This document shows positions 50,845 through 61,099 of a stretch of DNA of 64,000 nt, piece by piece. Numbering within the stretch: position 1 is the stretch's first letter; the number at the start of each line of letters is the position of its first letter. Source of the DNA: Cyanobium sp. M30B3 (GTDB lineage: Bacteria > Cyanobacteriota > Cyanobacteriia > PCC-6307 > Cyanobiaceae). The notes under the pieces were generated by a model. That model worked only from the letters and a program-made list of their open reading frames with translations. It was not told the DNA's origin and made no database searches. A program made the translations under genes and the position numbers. The DNA lies in NCBI GenBank assembly GCA_018399015.1, contig CP073761.1, positions 806,001-870,000 on the forward strand, in the 5' to 3' direction.

Positions 50845-51807
50845 GTGCTCCATCTTCCCTCCCCACTGCGGCAACCGCCGGCCTGGCGCGGCGCGCGGCT
50901 GCCATCCCTGCTCACCGCGCTGCTCACCGCGCTGGGGGCCGGCCCGCTGGCCGTGCCGCCCGCGCTGGCAGATGCCGCGCTCGAGCAGTGCCGGGCCCTG
51001 CGCCAGCGGGGGGATCTCGTGGCCCTGCGGGACCAGCAGCGCCGCCTGCAGGCGGGCCTCCCGGCCGAGCCCGGTCCGGCTCAGGCCCTGGCCACCGCCG
51101 AAGCGCTGCTGGCCTGTGGCGCGTCCCAGGCGGCCCTGGCGGTGCTGGAGCGCACCAGCCCGGCTGGGGATGGCTCCAGGGAGAACTGGCTGCTGCTGCA
51201 GTGGCGCGCCGCCCACGGGGGCCTGCACCATGCCCGGGCTGTGGACGCGCTGGCCCTTCTCGCTGCTGGCGATCTCAGCCGGCTGGAGAGCCTGCGGTTG
51301 CCGGTGGCCGAACCGGATCGGCCCGACCGACCCCCGCGTCAGCGGGTGGCACTGGATCTGCTGGCCGACCACCTGGTGAGCCTGGAGGCCCATCGCCAGG
51401 CGGCCGAGGTGCTGCTGGCCAGCCGTGAACCCGGTGCTGCCACGGCGGCCCGCTGGGGCCGGGCGGCCCTGCTGGCCACCCATCTGCCCCCGCAGGAGCG
51501 CGAGGCGATCATGGAACGGGCCCTGGAGCAGGCGGCGGCCGCCGAGGACTGGGGGCTGGTGGCCGCCCTGCTTGACCAGCAGCTGGCCGAGGGCGTGGGC
51601 GATGGGGCCTCGCGCCGCGCCCTGGAGCGGCGCCTGCGTCTGAGTGAGCGGATCGACGATGCCTACGGTGAATGGCTGCAGCGCCGCAGCCAGGGCGACG
51701 CGGCCCAGGACCCCCGGGTTCTGCTCCTGGAAGAGCAGTTGCGTTCGCCCCGCCAGGACGGCGGCCATGCCGCCCCCTCGCCGCCCTCTCCCCTCCCGCA
51801 GCCATGA
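50845..51807 (+). CDS. Exported helical-repeat protein of unknown function
   Basis: A 320-residue protein from GTG 50845. The N-terminus carries a signal-like stretch ([20 protein letters not shown] ending ADA). The body is Ala/Leu/Arg/Gln-rich helical repeats, apparently TPR-like ([39 protein letters not shown]). It is co-directional with purC and overlaps it by four bases (ATGA). I do not recognise a family. The frame is open for 480 codons upstream, but that part is antisense shadow of purD. Confidence 0.7.
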   Translation: MLHLPSPLRQPPAWRGARLPSLLTALLTALGAGPLAVPPALADAALEQCRALRQRGDLVALRDQQRRLQAGLPAEPGPAQALATAEALLACGASQAALAVLERTSPAGDGSRENWLLLQWRAAHGGLHHARAVDALALLAAGDLSRLESLRLPVAEPDRPDRPPRQRVALDLLADHLVSLEAHRQAAEVLLASREPGAATAARWGRAALLATHLPPQEREAIMERALEQAAAAEDWGLVAALLDQQLAEGVGDGASRRALERRLRLSERIDDAYGEWLQRRSQGDAAQDPRVLLLEEQLRSPRQDGGHAAPSPPSPLPQP

Positions 51808-52574
51808 CCACCACCTACCAGCTCGGACCGCTCCTCTATGAAGGCAAGGCCAAACGCGTCCACGCCACCGATCAGCCTGAGGTGGTGGCTGTGGAGTACA
51901 AGGACGACGCCACGGCCTTCAACGCACTGAAGAAGGCCAGCCTGGCCGGCAAGGGATCGCTCAACTGCCAGATCTCGGCGCTGCTGTTTGAGGCCCTGGA
52001 GCAGGCGGGTGTCGCCACCCATTACCTGGGTCTGGCCCCGGCGGAGCCATCCGCCACCTGGATGCTGGCCCGGTCGGTGCGGGTGATTCCGGTGGAGGTG
52101 GTGATCCGCAATGTGGCGGCGGGCAGTCTCTGCAAGCAGCTGCCGGTGGAGCCGGGCACCCCCCTGGAGCCGCCCCTGCTCGACCTCTACTACAAGGACG
52201 ACGCCTACGGCGACCCCCTGCTCACCGATGCCCGACTGGAGCGGCTGGGCCTGCTCACCCCTGACCAGCGTCAGCAGCTGGAGCACCTGGCCCTGCGGGT
52301 GAACAGCGTGCTGGCGCCCCTGTTCCACGGCGTGGGGCTGCGCCTGGTGGATTTCAAGATTGAGCTGGGGCTGGCGGCGGACGGCCGGATGCTGGTGGCC
52401 GACGAGATCAGTCCGGATACCTGCCGCCTCTGGGATGGGGCCGTGGCCGACAGCCAGGACCGGATCCTCGACAAGGATCGCTTCCGCCAGGACCTGGGCG
52501 GCGTTGTGGAGGCCTATGGGGAGGTTCTCAAACGGCTCCAGGGGGTCTGTCCCCAACCCAGGGTCTACCGGTAA
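51804..52574 (+). CDS. purC: Phosphoribosylaminoimidazole-succinocarboxamide synthase
   Basis: SAICAR synthetase, purine step 8; 256 residues. [20 protein letters not shown] is the typical start, followed by [40 protein letters not shown] and [14 protein letters not shown] 51804 overlaps the upstream stop. purD is 1.1 kb away on the other strand. Confidence 0.97.
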   Translation: MTTTYQLGPLLYEGKAKRVHATDQPEVVAVEYKDDATAFNALKKASLAGKGSLNCQISALLFEALEQAGVATHYLGLAPAEPSATWMLARSVRVIPVEVVIRNVAAGSLCKQLPVEPGTPLEPPLLDLYYKDDAYGDPLLTDARLERLGLLTPDQRQQLEHLALRVNSVLAPLFHGVGLRLVDFKIELGLAADGRMLVADEISPDTCRLWDGAVADSQDRILDKDRFRQDLGGVVEAYGEVLKRLQGVCPQPRVYR

Positions 52575-52616
52575 GGTTTGCCCAATTTGCGGCCCAGCCG
52601 CGCTGATCGGGACGTT

Positions 52617-54853
52617 ATGGCCGGCTTGCTGGGTTCCAAGGCAGTTCTGCCGCTCAGGGCAGTACTGCCCCTGCTGGGAACCGTGATGCTGGCCGCCCCA
52701 GCGGTAAGGGCGCAGGACCAGCCCGCTGCCGAGCCGACTCCCGCAGGCCAGCAACCCCCTGGTCAGGAGCAGCCCAGGCCGGTCGATCCCGCCAGCTCCC
52801 CCCCGGCCTTCGAGATCCCTGCCTCCCAGCAGGTCGACGGTCCGGGCACCTTCCCCGCTCCAGCACCGGCCCAGGCCCCGGCAGCGGCGGAGCCGCGGGT
52901 GCAGATCGCCGAGGTGGTGATCGAGGGCCTGGATGGCCATCCCGAGGGCGAGCGACTGGAGCTGGCGGCCTATGCGGCCATGCGGGTCAACCCCGGCACC
53001 CGCGTCAGTCGCAGCGAACTGGAGACCGACCTGGCCGCCATCTACGCCACCGGCTGGTTCTCCGATGTGCGCATCCAGCCGGTGGATGGCCCCCTCGGCG
53101 TGCGGCTGATCGTCACGGTGGTTCCCAATCCGGTGCTGCAGAGCGTCAGGCTGCAACCGGCCGGTGAGATCAAGCTGCCCGAGCAGGTGGTGAGCGAGAC
53201 CTTCGCCACCGACTACGGCAAGACGCTCAACCTCAACACCCTGCAGACCCGCATGCAGGCGTTGCAGAAGTGGTACGCCGATGAGGGCTATTCCCTGGCG
53301 AGGGTGAGTGGCCCCAGCCGGGTGAGTCCCGAGGGGGTGGTGGACCTGCTGGTGCGCGAAGGCACCGTGCAGGGGGTGGAGGTGCAGTTCATCGACAAGG
53401 ACGGTGAAACCACCAATGACAAGGGCGAAACCATCCGCGGCAAGACCAAGCCGTGGGTGATCACCCGGGAGGTGTCACTCAAGGCCGGCGAAGTGTTCAA
53501 CCGCCGCCAGCTGGAGGAAGACATCAAGCGCATCTATGGCACCGGTCTGTTCAGTGACGTCAAGGTCACCCTCAGACCCGTGCCGGCCCAGCCCGGCGAG
53601 GTGGTGGTGGTGCTGGGGATCGTGGAGCAGTCGAGTGGTTCTGTCTCCGGCGGTGTGGGCTACAGCCAGGCCCAGGGGTTTTCGGCCAGATTCAGCTCCA
53701 GGACAGCAATCTGCTGGGCAGGGCCTGGGACCTCGGCACCAACTTCTCCTACGGTCAGTTCGGCGGCCTCGGGGATATCACCTTCACCGATCCCTGGATC
53801 AAGGGTGATCGCTACCGCACGTCATTCCGGGCCCGGATGTTCTTCAGCCGGGAGGTGCCCCAGATCTTCCAGAGCGAGAACACCACCTTCGAGACCGATC
53901 TGCAGAGCTTCAACGGCGCAGACTTCGATCTGGTAACTAACAAACCCCGCCGGATTGGTGGAGACGATCTGTTGGTGCGCACCAATTTCGATACGGTCGC
54001 GATTCAGCGTGTGGGTGCGAACGTGCAGTTCGTGCGGCCACTCAATGGCGGCGATCCCTTCCGCAAGGCCCCCTGGCGCCTGATCCTGGCCTTCGGGGGG
54101 CAGGAGGTCACGCCGATGAACTTCTCGGGATCCAAGTTTTCCCAGGCTGTGGTGGGCGCCAACAAAACGCCGGACGTGGTCCCCAGCCGCCAGGTGATCT
54201 GCCTGGCTTTCAACTGCGCCACTGAAAACCAGCTGTTGAGTGCCCGGCTTGGCGCCACCTACAGCACCCTGGATGATCCCCGCAACCCCACCAGCGGCAA
54301 CTTCCTGAGTCTCGGTACCGAGCAGTTTTTCTCGGTTGGCAACGACTCGCCCACCTTCAATCGGGTGCGGGCCAGTTTCACCCACTTCATCCCTGTGAAC
54401 TGGCTGAAGGTGTTCAAGGGCTGTAGGCCAGGGCCAGGTGAGGCCAGGGATTGCAAACAGGCGCTGGCCTTCCAGGTCTCCGCCGGCACGATGTTGGGCG
54501 ATGAAATTCCACCCTATGAGGCCTTCTGTCTGGGTGGAGGGAACTCGGTGCGCGGTTATGCCAACTGCGATCTTGGCGTCGGTAAGAGTTTCGGCGAATT
54601 CACGATTGAGTATCGGTTCCCGATCTTCAGCATCATCAGTGGTGAGATTTTCTTTGATGCCGGCACCACCTTCGGCAGCCAGTCCGGAATTCCTGGCAAC
54701 CCCGGTGGTCTGCTCGGTAAGAAGGGAGAGGGTTTCTCGCCCGGCATCGGCGTGATTGTCACCACGCCGGTAGGACCCTTGCGCCTGGAGGTTGCAACCG
54801 AAGATTTCACTTCTGAGTGGCGCTTCAACCTGGGCGTCGGCTGGAAGTTCTAG
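52617..54853 (+). pseudogene. bamA: Outer-membrane assembly factor BamA/Omp85, interrupted by a one-base frameshift
   Basis: Omp85 inserts beta-barrel proteins into the outer membrane. Frame 1 (ATG 52617 to 53678) encodes the signal peptide (ending AAPAVRAQ), a Pro/Ala/Gln-rich linker and POTRA domains (VQIAEVVIEGLDGHPEGERL; FNRRQLEEDIKRIYGTGLFS) up to SVSGGVGYSQAQG. After the run GGGGTTTT (53675-53682) homology continues one frame back as VFGQIQLQDSNLLGRAWDLG and runs through the barrel to FNLGVGWKF (stop 54853). Without correction translation ends at 53936 with about 85 missense residues. One extra G would restore a 745-residue protein. Since Omp85 is essential, a sequencing indel is likelier than true loss. 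TTG 52578 is a possible start. lpxC overlaps the stop. Confidence 0.9.
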
Positions 54854-55710
54854 TGATCGACTGGCCTGCCGACTACAGCTCCTGCTGGACTCTGGCCGGG
54901 AGTGCGGAGATCGAGGGAGTCGGGCTGCACAGCGGGGCCAAGTCGCGGGTGCGTCTGGCACCGGCTTCCCGCCCCGGCTTCTGGGTCGGCTGGCTCGATG
55001 CGCCACAGGAGCCGCTGCAGCGCCTGGCCCCGGGCCAGGTGTGTGAGTCCAGCCTGTGCACAGCCCTGGATCTGGGCGGGCGACGCCTGGCGACCGTGGA
55101 ACATCTGCTGGCAGCGCTGGCGGGTACCGGCCTCACCCAGGCGGCCATCTGGGTGGACGGCCCGGAGCTGCCGTTACTGGATGGCTCCGCCCTGCCCTGG
55201 GTGGATCTGATCGCTGAAGCGGGGTTGCGGCCCCTGGGCCCCCGTGCCGCCACTCCACGCCTGGATCGTCCACTCACCCTGCAGCACGGCACCAGCTTCG
55301 TCACGGCGCTTCCCGCCGAGGGGCTCCATCTCGGTGCCGCCATCGACTTCGACCAGGCGGCGATCGGCCGGCAGGTTCTGACCCTGGCCCTCACCCCCGC
55401 GACCTTTGTGGCCGAGATTGCGCCGGCGCGCACGTTCGGTCTGCTCTCCCAGGTGGAACAGCTGCGGGCCGCAGGCTTGATTCAGGGCGGGGCCCTGGAT
55501 AACGCCCTGGTGTGCGATGGCGAGCGCTGGCTCAACCCGCCGCTGCGATTTGCCGACGAGCCGGTGCGCCATAAGATTCTCGACCTGCTTGGGGATCTGG
55601 CCCTGGCCGGCCTGCCCCGGGCCCAGGTGTTTGCCTACCGGGGCTCCCACCGTCTCCATACCGACCTCGCGGCGGCCCTGGAGAAGGAGCTCTCTTTACT
55701 CCCTGCCTGA
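54853..55710 (+). CDS. lpxC: UDP-3-O-acyl-N-acetylglucosamine deacetylase
   Basis: The committed zinc deacetylase of lipid A synthesis, 285 residues. The zinc and catalytic residues are in TVEHLLAALAG (His), PVRHKILDLLGDL (HKxxD) and RGSHRLHTDLA (His). ARTFGLLSQVEQL and ALDNALVCDGERWL are also family-typical. The GTG start at 54853 overlaps the bamA stop by one base (TAGTG). Confidence 0.96.
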   Translation: MIDWPADYSSCWTLAGSAEIEGVGLHSGAKSRVRLAPASRPGFWVGWLDAPQEPLQRLAPGQVCESSLCTALDLGGRRLATVEHLLAALAGTGLTQAAIWVDGPELPLLDGSALPWVDLIAEAGLRPLGPRAATPRLDRPLTLQHGTSFVTALPAEGLHLGAAIDFDQAAIGRQVLTLALTPATFVAEIAPARTFGLLSQVEQLRAAGLIQGGALDNALVCDGERWLNPPLRFADEPVRHKILDLLGDLALAGLPRAQVFAYRGSHRLHTDLAAALEKELSLLPA

Positions 55711-55716
55711 TTTCCC

Positions 55717-56172
55717 TTGCCTGATCCGTCTTCGTCCACTGTGCTGCTGACTGCGGAACAGATTCAGGGCCTGTTGCCCCACCGCTATCCCTTCGCTCTG
55801 GTGGATCGGGTGCTGGAGCATGAGCCGGGTAAACGGGCCGTGGCCATCAAGAATGTCACCTTGAATGAGCCCCACTTTCAAGGACATTTTCCTGGCCGTC
55901 CCCTGATGCCCGGGGTGTTGATCGTGGAGGCGATGGCCCAGGTGGGGGGCCTGATCGTGACCCAGATGCCGGATCTGCCGAAGGGATTGTTTGTGTTCGC
56001 CGGCATTGACGGTGTCCGTTTCCGTCGGCCCGTGGTGCCAGGCGATCAGTTGCTGATCGCCTGTGAACTGCTCAGTCTCAAGCGCAAGCGTTTCGGCAAG
56101 GTGCAGGCGGAAGCCACGGTGGAGGGGCAACAGGTGTGTTCCGGTGAGCTGCTGTTCTCCCTGGTGGATTGA
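55717..56172 (+). CDS. fabZ: 3-hydroxyacyl-ACP dehydratase FabZ
   Basis: A hot-dog-fold dehydratase of fatty-acid synthesis, 151 residues. [20 protein letters not shown] and [20 protein letters not shown] carry the catalytic His, and [12 protein letters not shown] the catalytic Glu. The start is TTG 55717, six bases after the lpxC stop; GTG 55741 is an alternative. It lies between lpxC and lpxA, balancing acyl chains for membrane and lipid A. Confidence 0.95.
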   Translation: MPDPSSSTVLLTAEQIQGLLPHRYPFALVDRVLEHEPGKRAVAIKNVTLNEPHFQGHFPGRPLMPGVLIVEAMAQVGGLIVTQMPDLPKGLFVFAGIDGVRFRRPVVPGDQLLIACELLSLKRKRFGKVQAEATVEGQQVCSGELLFSLVD

Positions 56173-56177
56173 GCCTG

Positions 56178-56981
56178 ATGCCCTTGATCCATCCCACAGC
56201 CGTGATTGATCCCCGCGCTGAGTTGGCTGCGGGCGTGCAGGTGGGGCCCTACGCCGTGATCGGGCCGGATGTGCAGATCGGCCCGGATTGCAGCATCGGT
56301 GCCCATGTGGTGCTTGAAGGGAGGGTGCGGATGGGCCGCGGCAATCGGTTGTTCCCCGGAGCGTGTATTGGTCTGGAACCGCAGGATCTCAAGTACACCG
56401 GCGATCCCACGGGAGTTGAAATCGGAGACGACAACACAATCCGTGAATATGTCACAGTGAACCGGGCCACCCATGGCGAGCAGATCACACGGATCGGCCA
56501 TGGCAATTTGCTAATGGCCTACTCTCATCTGGGGCATAACTGTGAGCTGGGCGATCGTATCGTGATCGCCAATGGTGTTGCGGTGGCTGGCCACGTGGTG
56601 ATCGCCGACCGGGCCGTGATCGGAGGCGTGCTCGGCATCCACCAGTTCGTGCAGATCGGCACGCTGGCCATGGTGGGTGGTATGAGTCGCATCGAGCGGG
56701 ACGTGCCTCCCTTCTGCATCGTGGAGGGGCACCCTTCAAGGGTGCGCGCCCTCAACCGCATTGGAATGCAGCGCAGCGGGTTCGCCGAGCTGGATGGCGG
56801 CCTCCAGCTGGTCGACCTCAAGCGCACCTGGACGGCGATCTACCGCCAGCGCCAGCCCCTCGCCCAGGTCCTCGCCCAGCTCAGGACGGCTCCTCTCACG
56901 GGAGCTGCCGAAACCCTGGTGGCTTTCCTGGAGGCGTCGTCCGCGCCGTCCCGCCGCGGGCCGATCCCGGGAGCACAGTGA
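56178..56981 (+). CDS. lpxA: UDP-N-acetylglucosamine acyltransferase
   Basis: First step of lipid A synthesis; 267 residues. A left-handed beta-helix of hexapeptide repeats runs from [20 protein letters not shown]. The catalytic His is in [20 protein letters not shown], followed by [20 protein letters not shown]. The C-terminal helices begin near [13 protein letters not shown] 56178; TTG 56169 is possible. The stop overlaps the lpxB start. Confidence 0.96.
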   Translation: MPLIHPTAVIDPRAELAAGVQVGPYAVIGPDVQIGPDCSIGAHVVLEGRVRMGRGNRLFPGACIGLEPQDLKYTGDPTGVEIGDDNTIREYVTVNRATHGEQITRIGHGNLLMAYSHLGHNCELGDRIVIANGVAVAGHVVIADRAVIGGVLGIHQFVQIGTLAMVGGMSRIERDVPPFCIVEGHPSRVRALNRIGMQRSGFAELDGGLQLVDLKRTWTAIYRQRQPLAQVLAQLRTAPLTGAAETLVAFLEASSAPSRRGPIPGAQ

Positions 56982-58186
56982 TGCTCCGCCTGCTGGTGAG
57001 CACTGGCGAGGTATCCGGCGACCTGCAGGGATCCCTGCTGGTGGCGGCGCTGAGGCGGGAGGCCCGGCGGCGCGGGCTGGAGCTGGAGATCGTGGCCCTG
57101 GGGGGTGAGCGCATGCAGCGGGCCGGTGCCCGGCTGCTGGCCAACACCATGCGCATGGGCGCCATCGGTCTGTGGGAAGCCCTGCCCTTTCTCCTGCCCA
57201 CGCTGCGGCTGCAGCGGCGCCTGCGGCGCTGGTTTGCCCAGCAGGTCCCCGATGGGGTGGTGTTGATCGACTACATGGGCCCCAATGTGAACCTGGGGCT
57301 GAGCCTCAAGCGCCGCTATCCCCAGGTGCCGATCACCTACTACATCGCCCCCCAGGAGTGGGCGTTCAAGTTCGGCACGGAGGGGCGCACCAACCTGATC
57401 CGGTTCACCAACCAGATCCTGGCCATCTTTCAGGAGGAGGCCCGTTACTACCGCTGTCGCGGTGCGGACGTCACCTATGTGGGCCATCCGCTGCTGGACA
57501 CCGTGGCGGAGGCGCCGGACCGGCGGACGGCCAGGCGCCAGCTGGGCCTCGACGAGCGGCAGCCGGTGCTGCTGCTGATGCCGGCGTCCCGCCGCCAGGA
57601 ACTGCGCTACATGCTGCCCCACATCGTGGCGGCTGCGGCTGCGTTGCAGCGCCATGATCCCAGCCTGCAGGTGGTGGTGCCCGCCGGGCTCACGGGCTTT
57701 GAGAGCAGGCTCGCCCAGCAGCTGCGCCAGGCCGGCGTTCGCGCCAGGGTGATTCCCGCTGCGGACGCGGATCGGCTCAAGCCTGCCCTCTGCGCGGCCG
57801 CCGATCTGGCCCTGGCCAAGTCCGGCACCGTGAATCTGGAGCTGGCCCTTCGGGGCGTCCCCCAGGTGGTGGTGTACCGCGTGAGCTGGCTCACGGCCTT
57901 TGTGGCCCGCCACCTGCTGCGCTTCAGTGTGCCGCATATCTCGCCGGTGAATCTGGTGCTCGGGGAACGGCTGGTGCCGGAACTGCTGCAGGAGGCTCTG
58001 CGGCCGGAGGCCATCGTGCGCTGCGCCCTGCCCCTGCTGGATCCCGCCAGCCCGGAGCGGCAGGCGATGCTGGATGGCTACGGGCGGCTCACCCGGGAGC
58101 TGGGTGAGCCAGGGGTCACCGACCGGGCGGCCTGCGCGATCCTCGACCAGTTGCGGGTCGGCTCCGTGGCCCCTCAGGCATCGTGA
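56981..58186 (+). CDS. lpxB: Lipid-A-disaccharide synthase
   Basis: A GT19 glycosyltransferase joining UDP-diacylglucosamine to lipid X; 401 residues. [20 protein letters not shown] is diagnostic, with [19 protein letters not shown]-like [44 protein letters not shown] and [20 protein letters not shown]. Start ATG 56981 (TGATG overlap) or GTG 56978. It completes the lpxC-fabZ-lpxA-lpxB run behind bamA. Confidence 0.96.
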   Translation: MLRLLVSTGEVSGDLQGSLLVAALRREARRRGLELEIVALGGERMQRAGARLLANTMRMGAIGLWEALPFLLPTLRLQRRLRRWFAQQVPDGVVLIDYMGPNVNLGLSLKRRYPQVPITYYIAPQEWAFKFGTEGRTNLIRFTNQILAIFQEEARYYRCRGADVTYVGHPLLDTVAEAPDRRTARRQLGLDERQPVLLLMPASRRQELRYMLPHIVAAAAALQRHDPSLQVVVPAGLTGFESRLAQQLRQAGVRARVIPAADADRLKPALCAAADLALAKSGTVNLELALRGVPQVVVYRVSWLTAFVARHLLRFSVPHISPVNLVLGERLVPELLQEALRPEAIVRCALPLLDPASPERQAMLDGYGRLTRELGEPGVTDRAACAILDQLRVGSVAPQAS

Positions 58187-58908
58187 GGTCTGGCAGGCCA
58201 GGAGGCGCAGTGCACGGCGGGATCGGATCGGCCATCGGAGGGTTGCTGCGGCACACGCTGAGGGCGGCAGCGCTGCTGGCCCTTGTCCTGGTGCTGGGGC
58301 TGGTGCTGGAACCGCCAGCGCCAGCTGCCGCCGCCAGTGAGCAGGCCGTGCTGGCGGGGGGCTGTTTCTGGTGTCTGGAGCACGACCTGGAAACGTTGCC
58401 CGGGGTGATCAGTGTGGAGAGCGGCTACAGCGGTGGCCGCCTGGCGCGACCCACCTATCGGCAGGTCTCCGCCGGCGGCACAGGTCACCAGGAGAGTGTG
58501 CGGGTGCGCTTTGATCCGCAGCGGCTGAGCTACGCAGCGTTGCTGCGCTCCTACTGGCGCAACATCGATCCCCTCGATGGCGGCGGTCAGTTCTGTGACC
58601 GCGGCGACTCCTACCGGCCCGTGATCTTCACGGCCGACGCCGCTCAGCGCCAGCAGGCCAGCGCCAGCCGGGCCGCAGCGGCCCGGGAACTGGGCCGGGC
58701 CGAGAGCGAGCTGCGCGTGCGGATCGAGCCGCTGGACACCTTCTGGATCGCCGAGGCCTACCACCAGGATTACGCCCGCCGCGAGCCGCTCAAATACGGC
58801 TACTACCGCTGGGCCTGCGGTCGCGATCGCCGGCTGGATGCGGTGTGGCGCGCCCAGGCCCGCACAGGCCTGCCCTGGCAACCGGCCACAAATCCGAAAA
58901 AATCATAA
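58183..58908 (+). CDS. msrA: Exported peptide-methionine (S)-S-oxide reductase MsrA
   Basis: 241 residues from GTG 58183, which overlaps the lpxB stop (GTGA); GTG 58210 is an alternative. A signal peptide is evident ([20 protein letters not shown], then AAASEQ). The catalytic motif is [20 protein letters not shown], with [20 protein letters not shown] and [15 protein letters not shown] following. It repairs methionine-S-sulfoxide outside the cytoplasm and complements the exported MsrB at 20427. Confidence 0.94.
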   Translation: MRSGRPGGAVHGGIGSAIGGLLRHTLRAAALLALVLVLGLVLEPPAPAAAASEQAVLAGGCFWCLEHDLETLPGVISVESGYSGGRLARPTYRQVSAGGTGHQESVRVRFDPQRLSYAALLRSYWRNIDPLDGGGQFCDRGDSYRPVIFTADAAQRQQASASRAAAARELGRAESELRVRIEPLDTFWIAEAYHQDYARREPLKYGYYRWACGRDRRLDAVWRAQARTGLPWQPATNPKKS

Positions 58909-59016
58909 AATGTTCGTTGTGAACTTTCTCGCTGATCGGTTGCGGTGGCTGGCCTCTGCCCTGCGCATCCCCGGTTTTGCTCACTAGTCTGCTGACTGCG
59001 CTGTGTTGATTTGGAT

Positions 59017-59199
59017 ATGTACCTGCTCACCATCCGTGACGGACTCCACACCCGCCATATCGGTCCGTATGCGAGCCCGAAGCAGGCCGCTGACGATCTG
59101 GAGAGCTTGCTCAGCAGTTGCGGTGAGCGGGCCCGCTGGCAGATCCATGAGCTGGAGGCGGCGCCCTCGTCGCTCTCGCCGGCCCTGGAGGCGGCCTGA
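59017..59199 (+). CDS. Small protein of unknown function (60 aa)
   Basis: A 60-residue frame, MYLLTIRDGLHTRHIGPYAS, followed by QAADDLESLLSSCGERARW and a short Ala-rich tail. It reads as a compact beta-alpha domain and has a plausible start (ATG 59017, TTG 59011). An antisense frame at 58984-59217 is considered a shadow. The spacer 58909-59016 is AT-richer and could hold a promoter. No family recognised. Confidence 0.6.
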   Translation: MYLLTIRDGLHTRHIGPYASPKQAADDLESLLSSCGERARWQIHELEAAPSSLSPALEAA

Positions 59200-59223
59200 C
59201 CAGGGCGCGGCGGCCAAGGCCGC

Positions 59224-59508
59224 TCAGCTCTGCCTGGGGTAGCCGCGCAGCAGGCCGCTCTCGATCATCAGCCCCACGCCGGCATTGATCATGATCAGCC
59301 CGAAGGTGCCGTACCAGAACCAGGGGCCGGGAGCCTGCAGCACCTTCATCGGCAAGCCGTCGCCGGCGCTGGCCGCCAGTTCCACCCGTTTGGCCAGTTC
59401 CTCGAGTCCCTTGCGGATCACGGCCTCACCGAACAGGCACAGGCCCGCCGGCAGCAGCAGCACCCCCAGCTGGGCCTTCACGTACCAGCGAATCTTCTTC
59501 ACGGCCAT
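59224..59508 (-). CDS. Small two-pass membrane protein of unknown function
   Basis: 94 residues with two hydrophobic segments, AQLGVLLLPAGLCLFGEAVI and FWYGTFGLIMINAGVGLMIE, separated by a short helical linker (KGLEELAKRVELAASAG). A basic N-terminus (MAVKKIRWYVK) suggests the N-terminus stays in the cytoplasm. It lies 30 bases downstream of pepA on the same strand. No family recognised. Confidence 0.75.
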   Translation of the reverse strand: MAVKKIRWYVKAQLGVLLLPAGLCLFGEAVIRKGLEELAKRVELAASAGDGLPMKVLQAPGPWFWYGTFGLIMINAGVGLMIESGLLRGYPRQS

Positions 59509-59538
59509 GGTGATCGGGCGTCAGCAGCTGGGGGCAAC

Positions 59539-61044
59539 CTAGGCGCCGGCTCCAGCCATCACCCAGTTCACCAGGGTGCGCACGCCATAGCCTGTGGCGC
59601 CGGCGGGGTTCTCGCCCCGGCCCTTGTCGCTCCACACGGTGCCGGCGATGTCCAGGTGGGCCCAGGCCACGCCGTCGCTCACGAAGTCCTGCAGGAACAG
59701 GGCTGCGGTGATCGAGCCGCCAGGGCGGGGCCCGGTGTTCTTCATGTCGGCCACCGGGCTCTTCAGCCCGGCCTTGTAGGAGGGGCGCAGCGGCATGCGC
59801 CACAGGGCCTCGCCCGCGCCTCGGCAGGCCTCGTCGAGGGCTGCCGCCAGGCCATCGCTCGGCGACCACAGCCCGGCCATCTCCTCGCCCAGGGCGATCA
59901 CGCAGGCGCCGGTGAGCGTCGCCAGATCCACCACCGCATCCGGCTCCAGCTTGCAGGCGTACACCAGGGCATCGGCCAGGGTGAGGCGCCCTTCGGCATC
60001 GGTGTTGTTGATCTCGATCGTCTTGCCGTTGGAGGCGGTGAGGATGTCCCCGGGGTGCACGGCACTGCCGTTGATCATGTTTTCGCAGGCGGCCACGACC
60101 ACGTGCACCTCCACCCCGGCGGGCCTGAGCTCGGCGATCGCCCGGGCCGCCCCCAGCACCGCGGCGCTGCCCCCCATGTCGTACTTCATCATCTCGATCT
60201 GGGAGCCGGCCGTCTTGAGGTTGTAGCCGCCGGAATCAAAGGTGAGCCCCTTGCCCACCAGCGCCACCCGTCGCTGCAAGGGGCCGTCCGGGCGATACGT
60301 GAGGTGGATGAACTTCGGCGGCAGGTCCGAGCCCTTGGCCACCCCCAGGTAGGCGCCCATGCCCAGGGCTTCGCAGTCGCTGCGCTCGAGCACCTGCAGC
60401 TCGATGTTGAAGTCGCGGGCGATCGCGGCCGCCGTGTCGGCCAGGTGGGCGGGGGTGGCCACGTTGGGCGGGGCGGCCACCAGCTGGCGGGCCAGTTCCA
60501 CGCCGGCGCAGCGGGCCGAAACCCCGGCCAGGCCGGCCTCGGCTCCGTTGGCCATGCCGATCAGGCTCAGGCTCTGCACAGTCGGCCCATCGTCGGGTTC
60601 GCTGCGGAAGCGCTGATCCCGGTAGAGGCTGAGCCGCACCGCTTCCGCCATGGCGGCGGCCGCCGCCGACCCGTCCAGCCCCTCGCAGGGCAGGGCCAGG
60701 CCGAGATGGCGGCAGCGCAGTTTGGCGGCGGCGGCGGCGGCACTGGCGGCGGCGGCGCGCAGGGCGGAGAGGTTAAAGGCGCCGGGCTCCCCCAGCCCCA
60801 CCACGATCAGGTTGGCCGGGCTGCCCTCAAGGCGGGCAAAGCTGAGACAGTCGCTGGGCTTGCCCTTGAAACCCCGCAGCTCGAGCTGCTCGGGCAGGGC
60901 CTCGCCGAAGCGGCGGCCCAGCTCCTGGCGCAGGGGATGGGCCGCCCCTTCCGGGGCTGCGGCGAACAGGCCCACCGCCAGGGTGTCGCCATCCCAGGTG
61001 TCGAGGGCCTCGGCCAGCCCTTGCGCAATGCAGCGGAAATCCAT
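59539..61044 (-). CDS. pepA: Leucyl aminopeptidase (M17)
   Basis: A di-metal aminopeptidase, 501 residues. RRVALVGKGLTFDSGGYNLK supplies Lys and Asp ligands, MKYDMGGSAAVLGAARAIAE further ligands, and the signature NTDAEGRLTLADALVYA is exact. VDLATLTGACVIALG follows. ATG 61044 is preferred over TTG 61047. Mainly involved in protein turnover in the cytoplasm. Confidence 0.96.
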   Translation of the reverse strand: MDFRCIAQGLAEALDTWDGDTLAVGLFAAAPEGAAHPLRQELGRRFGEALPEQLELRGFKGKPSDCLSFARLEGSPANLIVVGLGEPGAFNLSALRAAAASAAAAAAKLRCRHLGLALPCEGLDGSAAAAAMAEAVRLSLYRDQRFRSEPDDGPTVQSLSLIGMANGAEAGLAGVSARCAGVELARQLVAAPPNVATPAHLADTAAAIARDFNIELQVLERSDCEALGMGAYLGVAKGSDLPPKFIHLTYRPDGPLQRRVALVGKGLTFDSGGYNLKTAGSQIEMMKYDMGGSAAVLGAARAIAELRPAGVEVHVVVAACENMINGSAVHPGDILTASNGKTIEINNTDAEGRLTLADALVYACKLEPDAVVDLATLTGACVIALGEEMAGLWSPSDGLAAALDEACRGAGEALWRMPLRPSYKAGLKSPVADMKNTGPRPGGSITAALFLQDFVSDGVAWAHLDIAGTVWSDKGRGENPAGATGYGVRTLVNWVMAGAGA

Positions 61045-61099
61045 CAACCAACCAGCCCTGGGGGGCCGCGATCGTAGCCAGCTCAGCCCAGGAGGCCGC

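Noticed and set aside
58984-59217. 77-codon minus frame opposite the small gene at 59017
   Set aside because: The plus frame has a more natural composition and start; the two cannot easily both be real.
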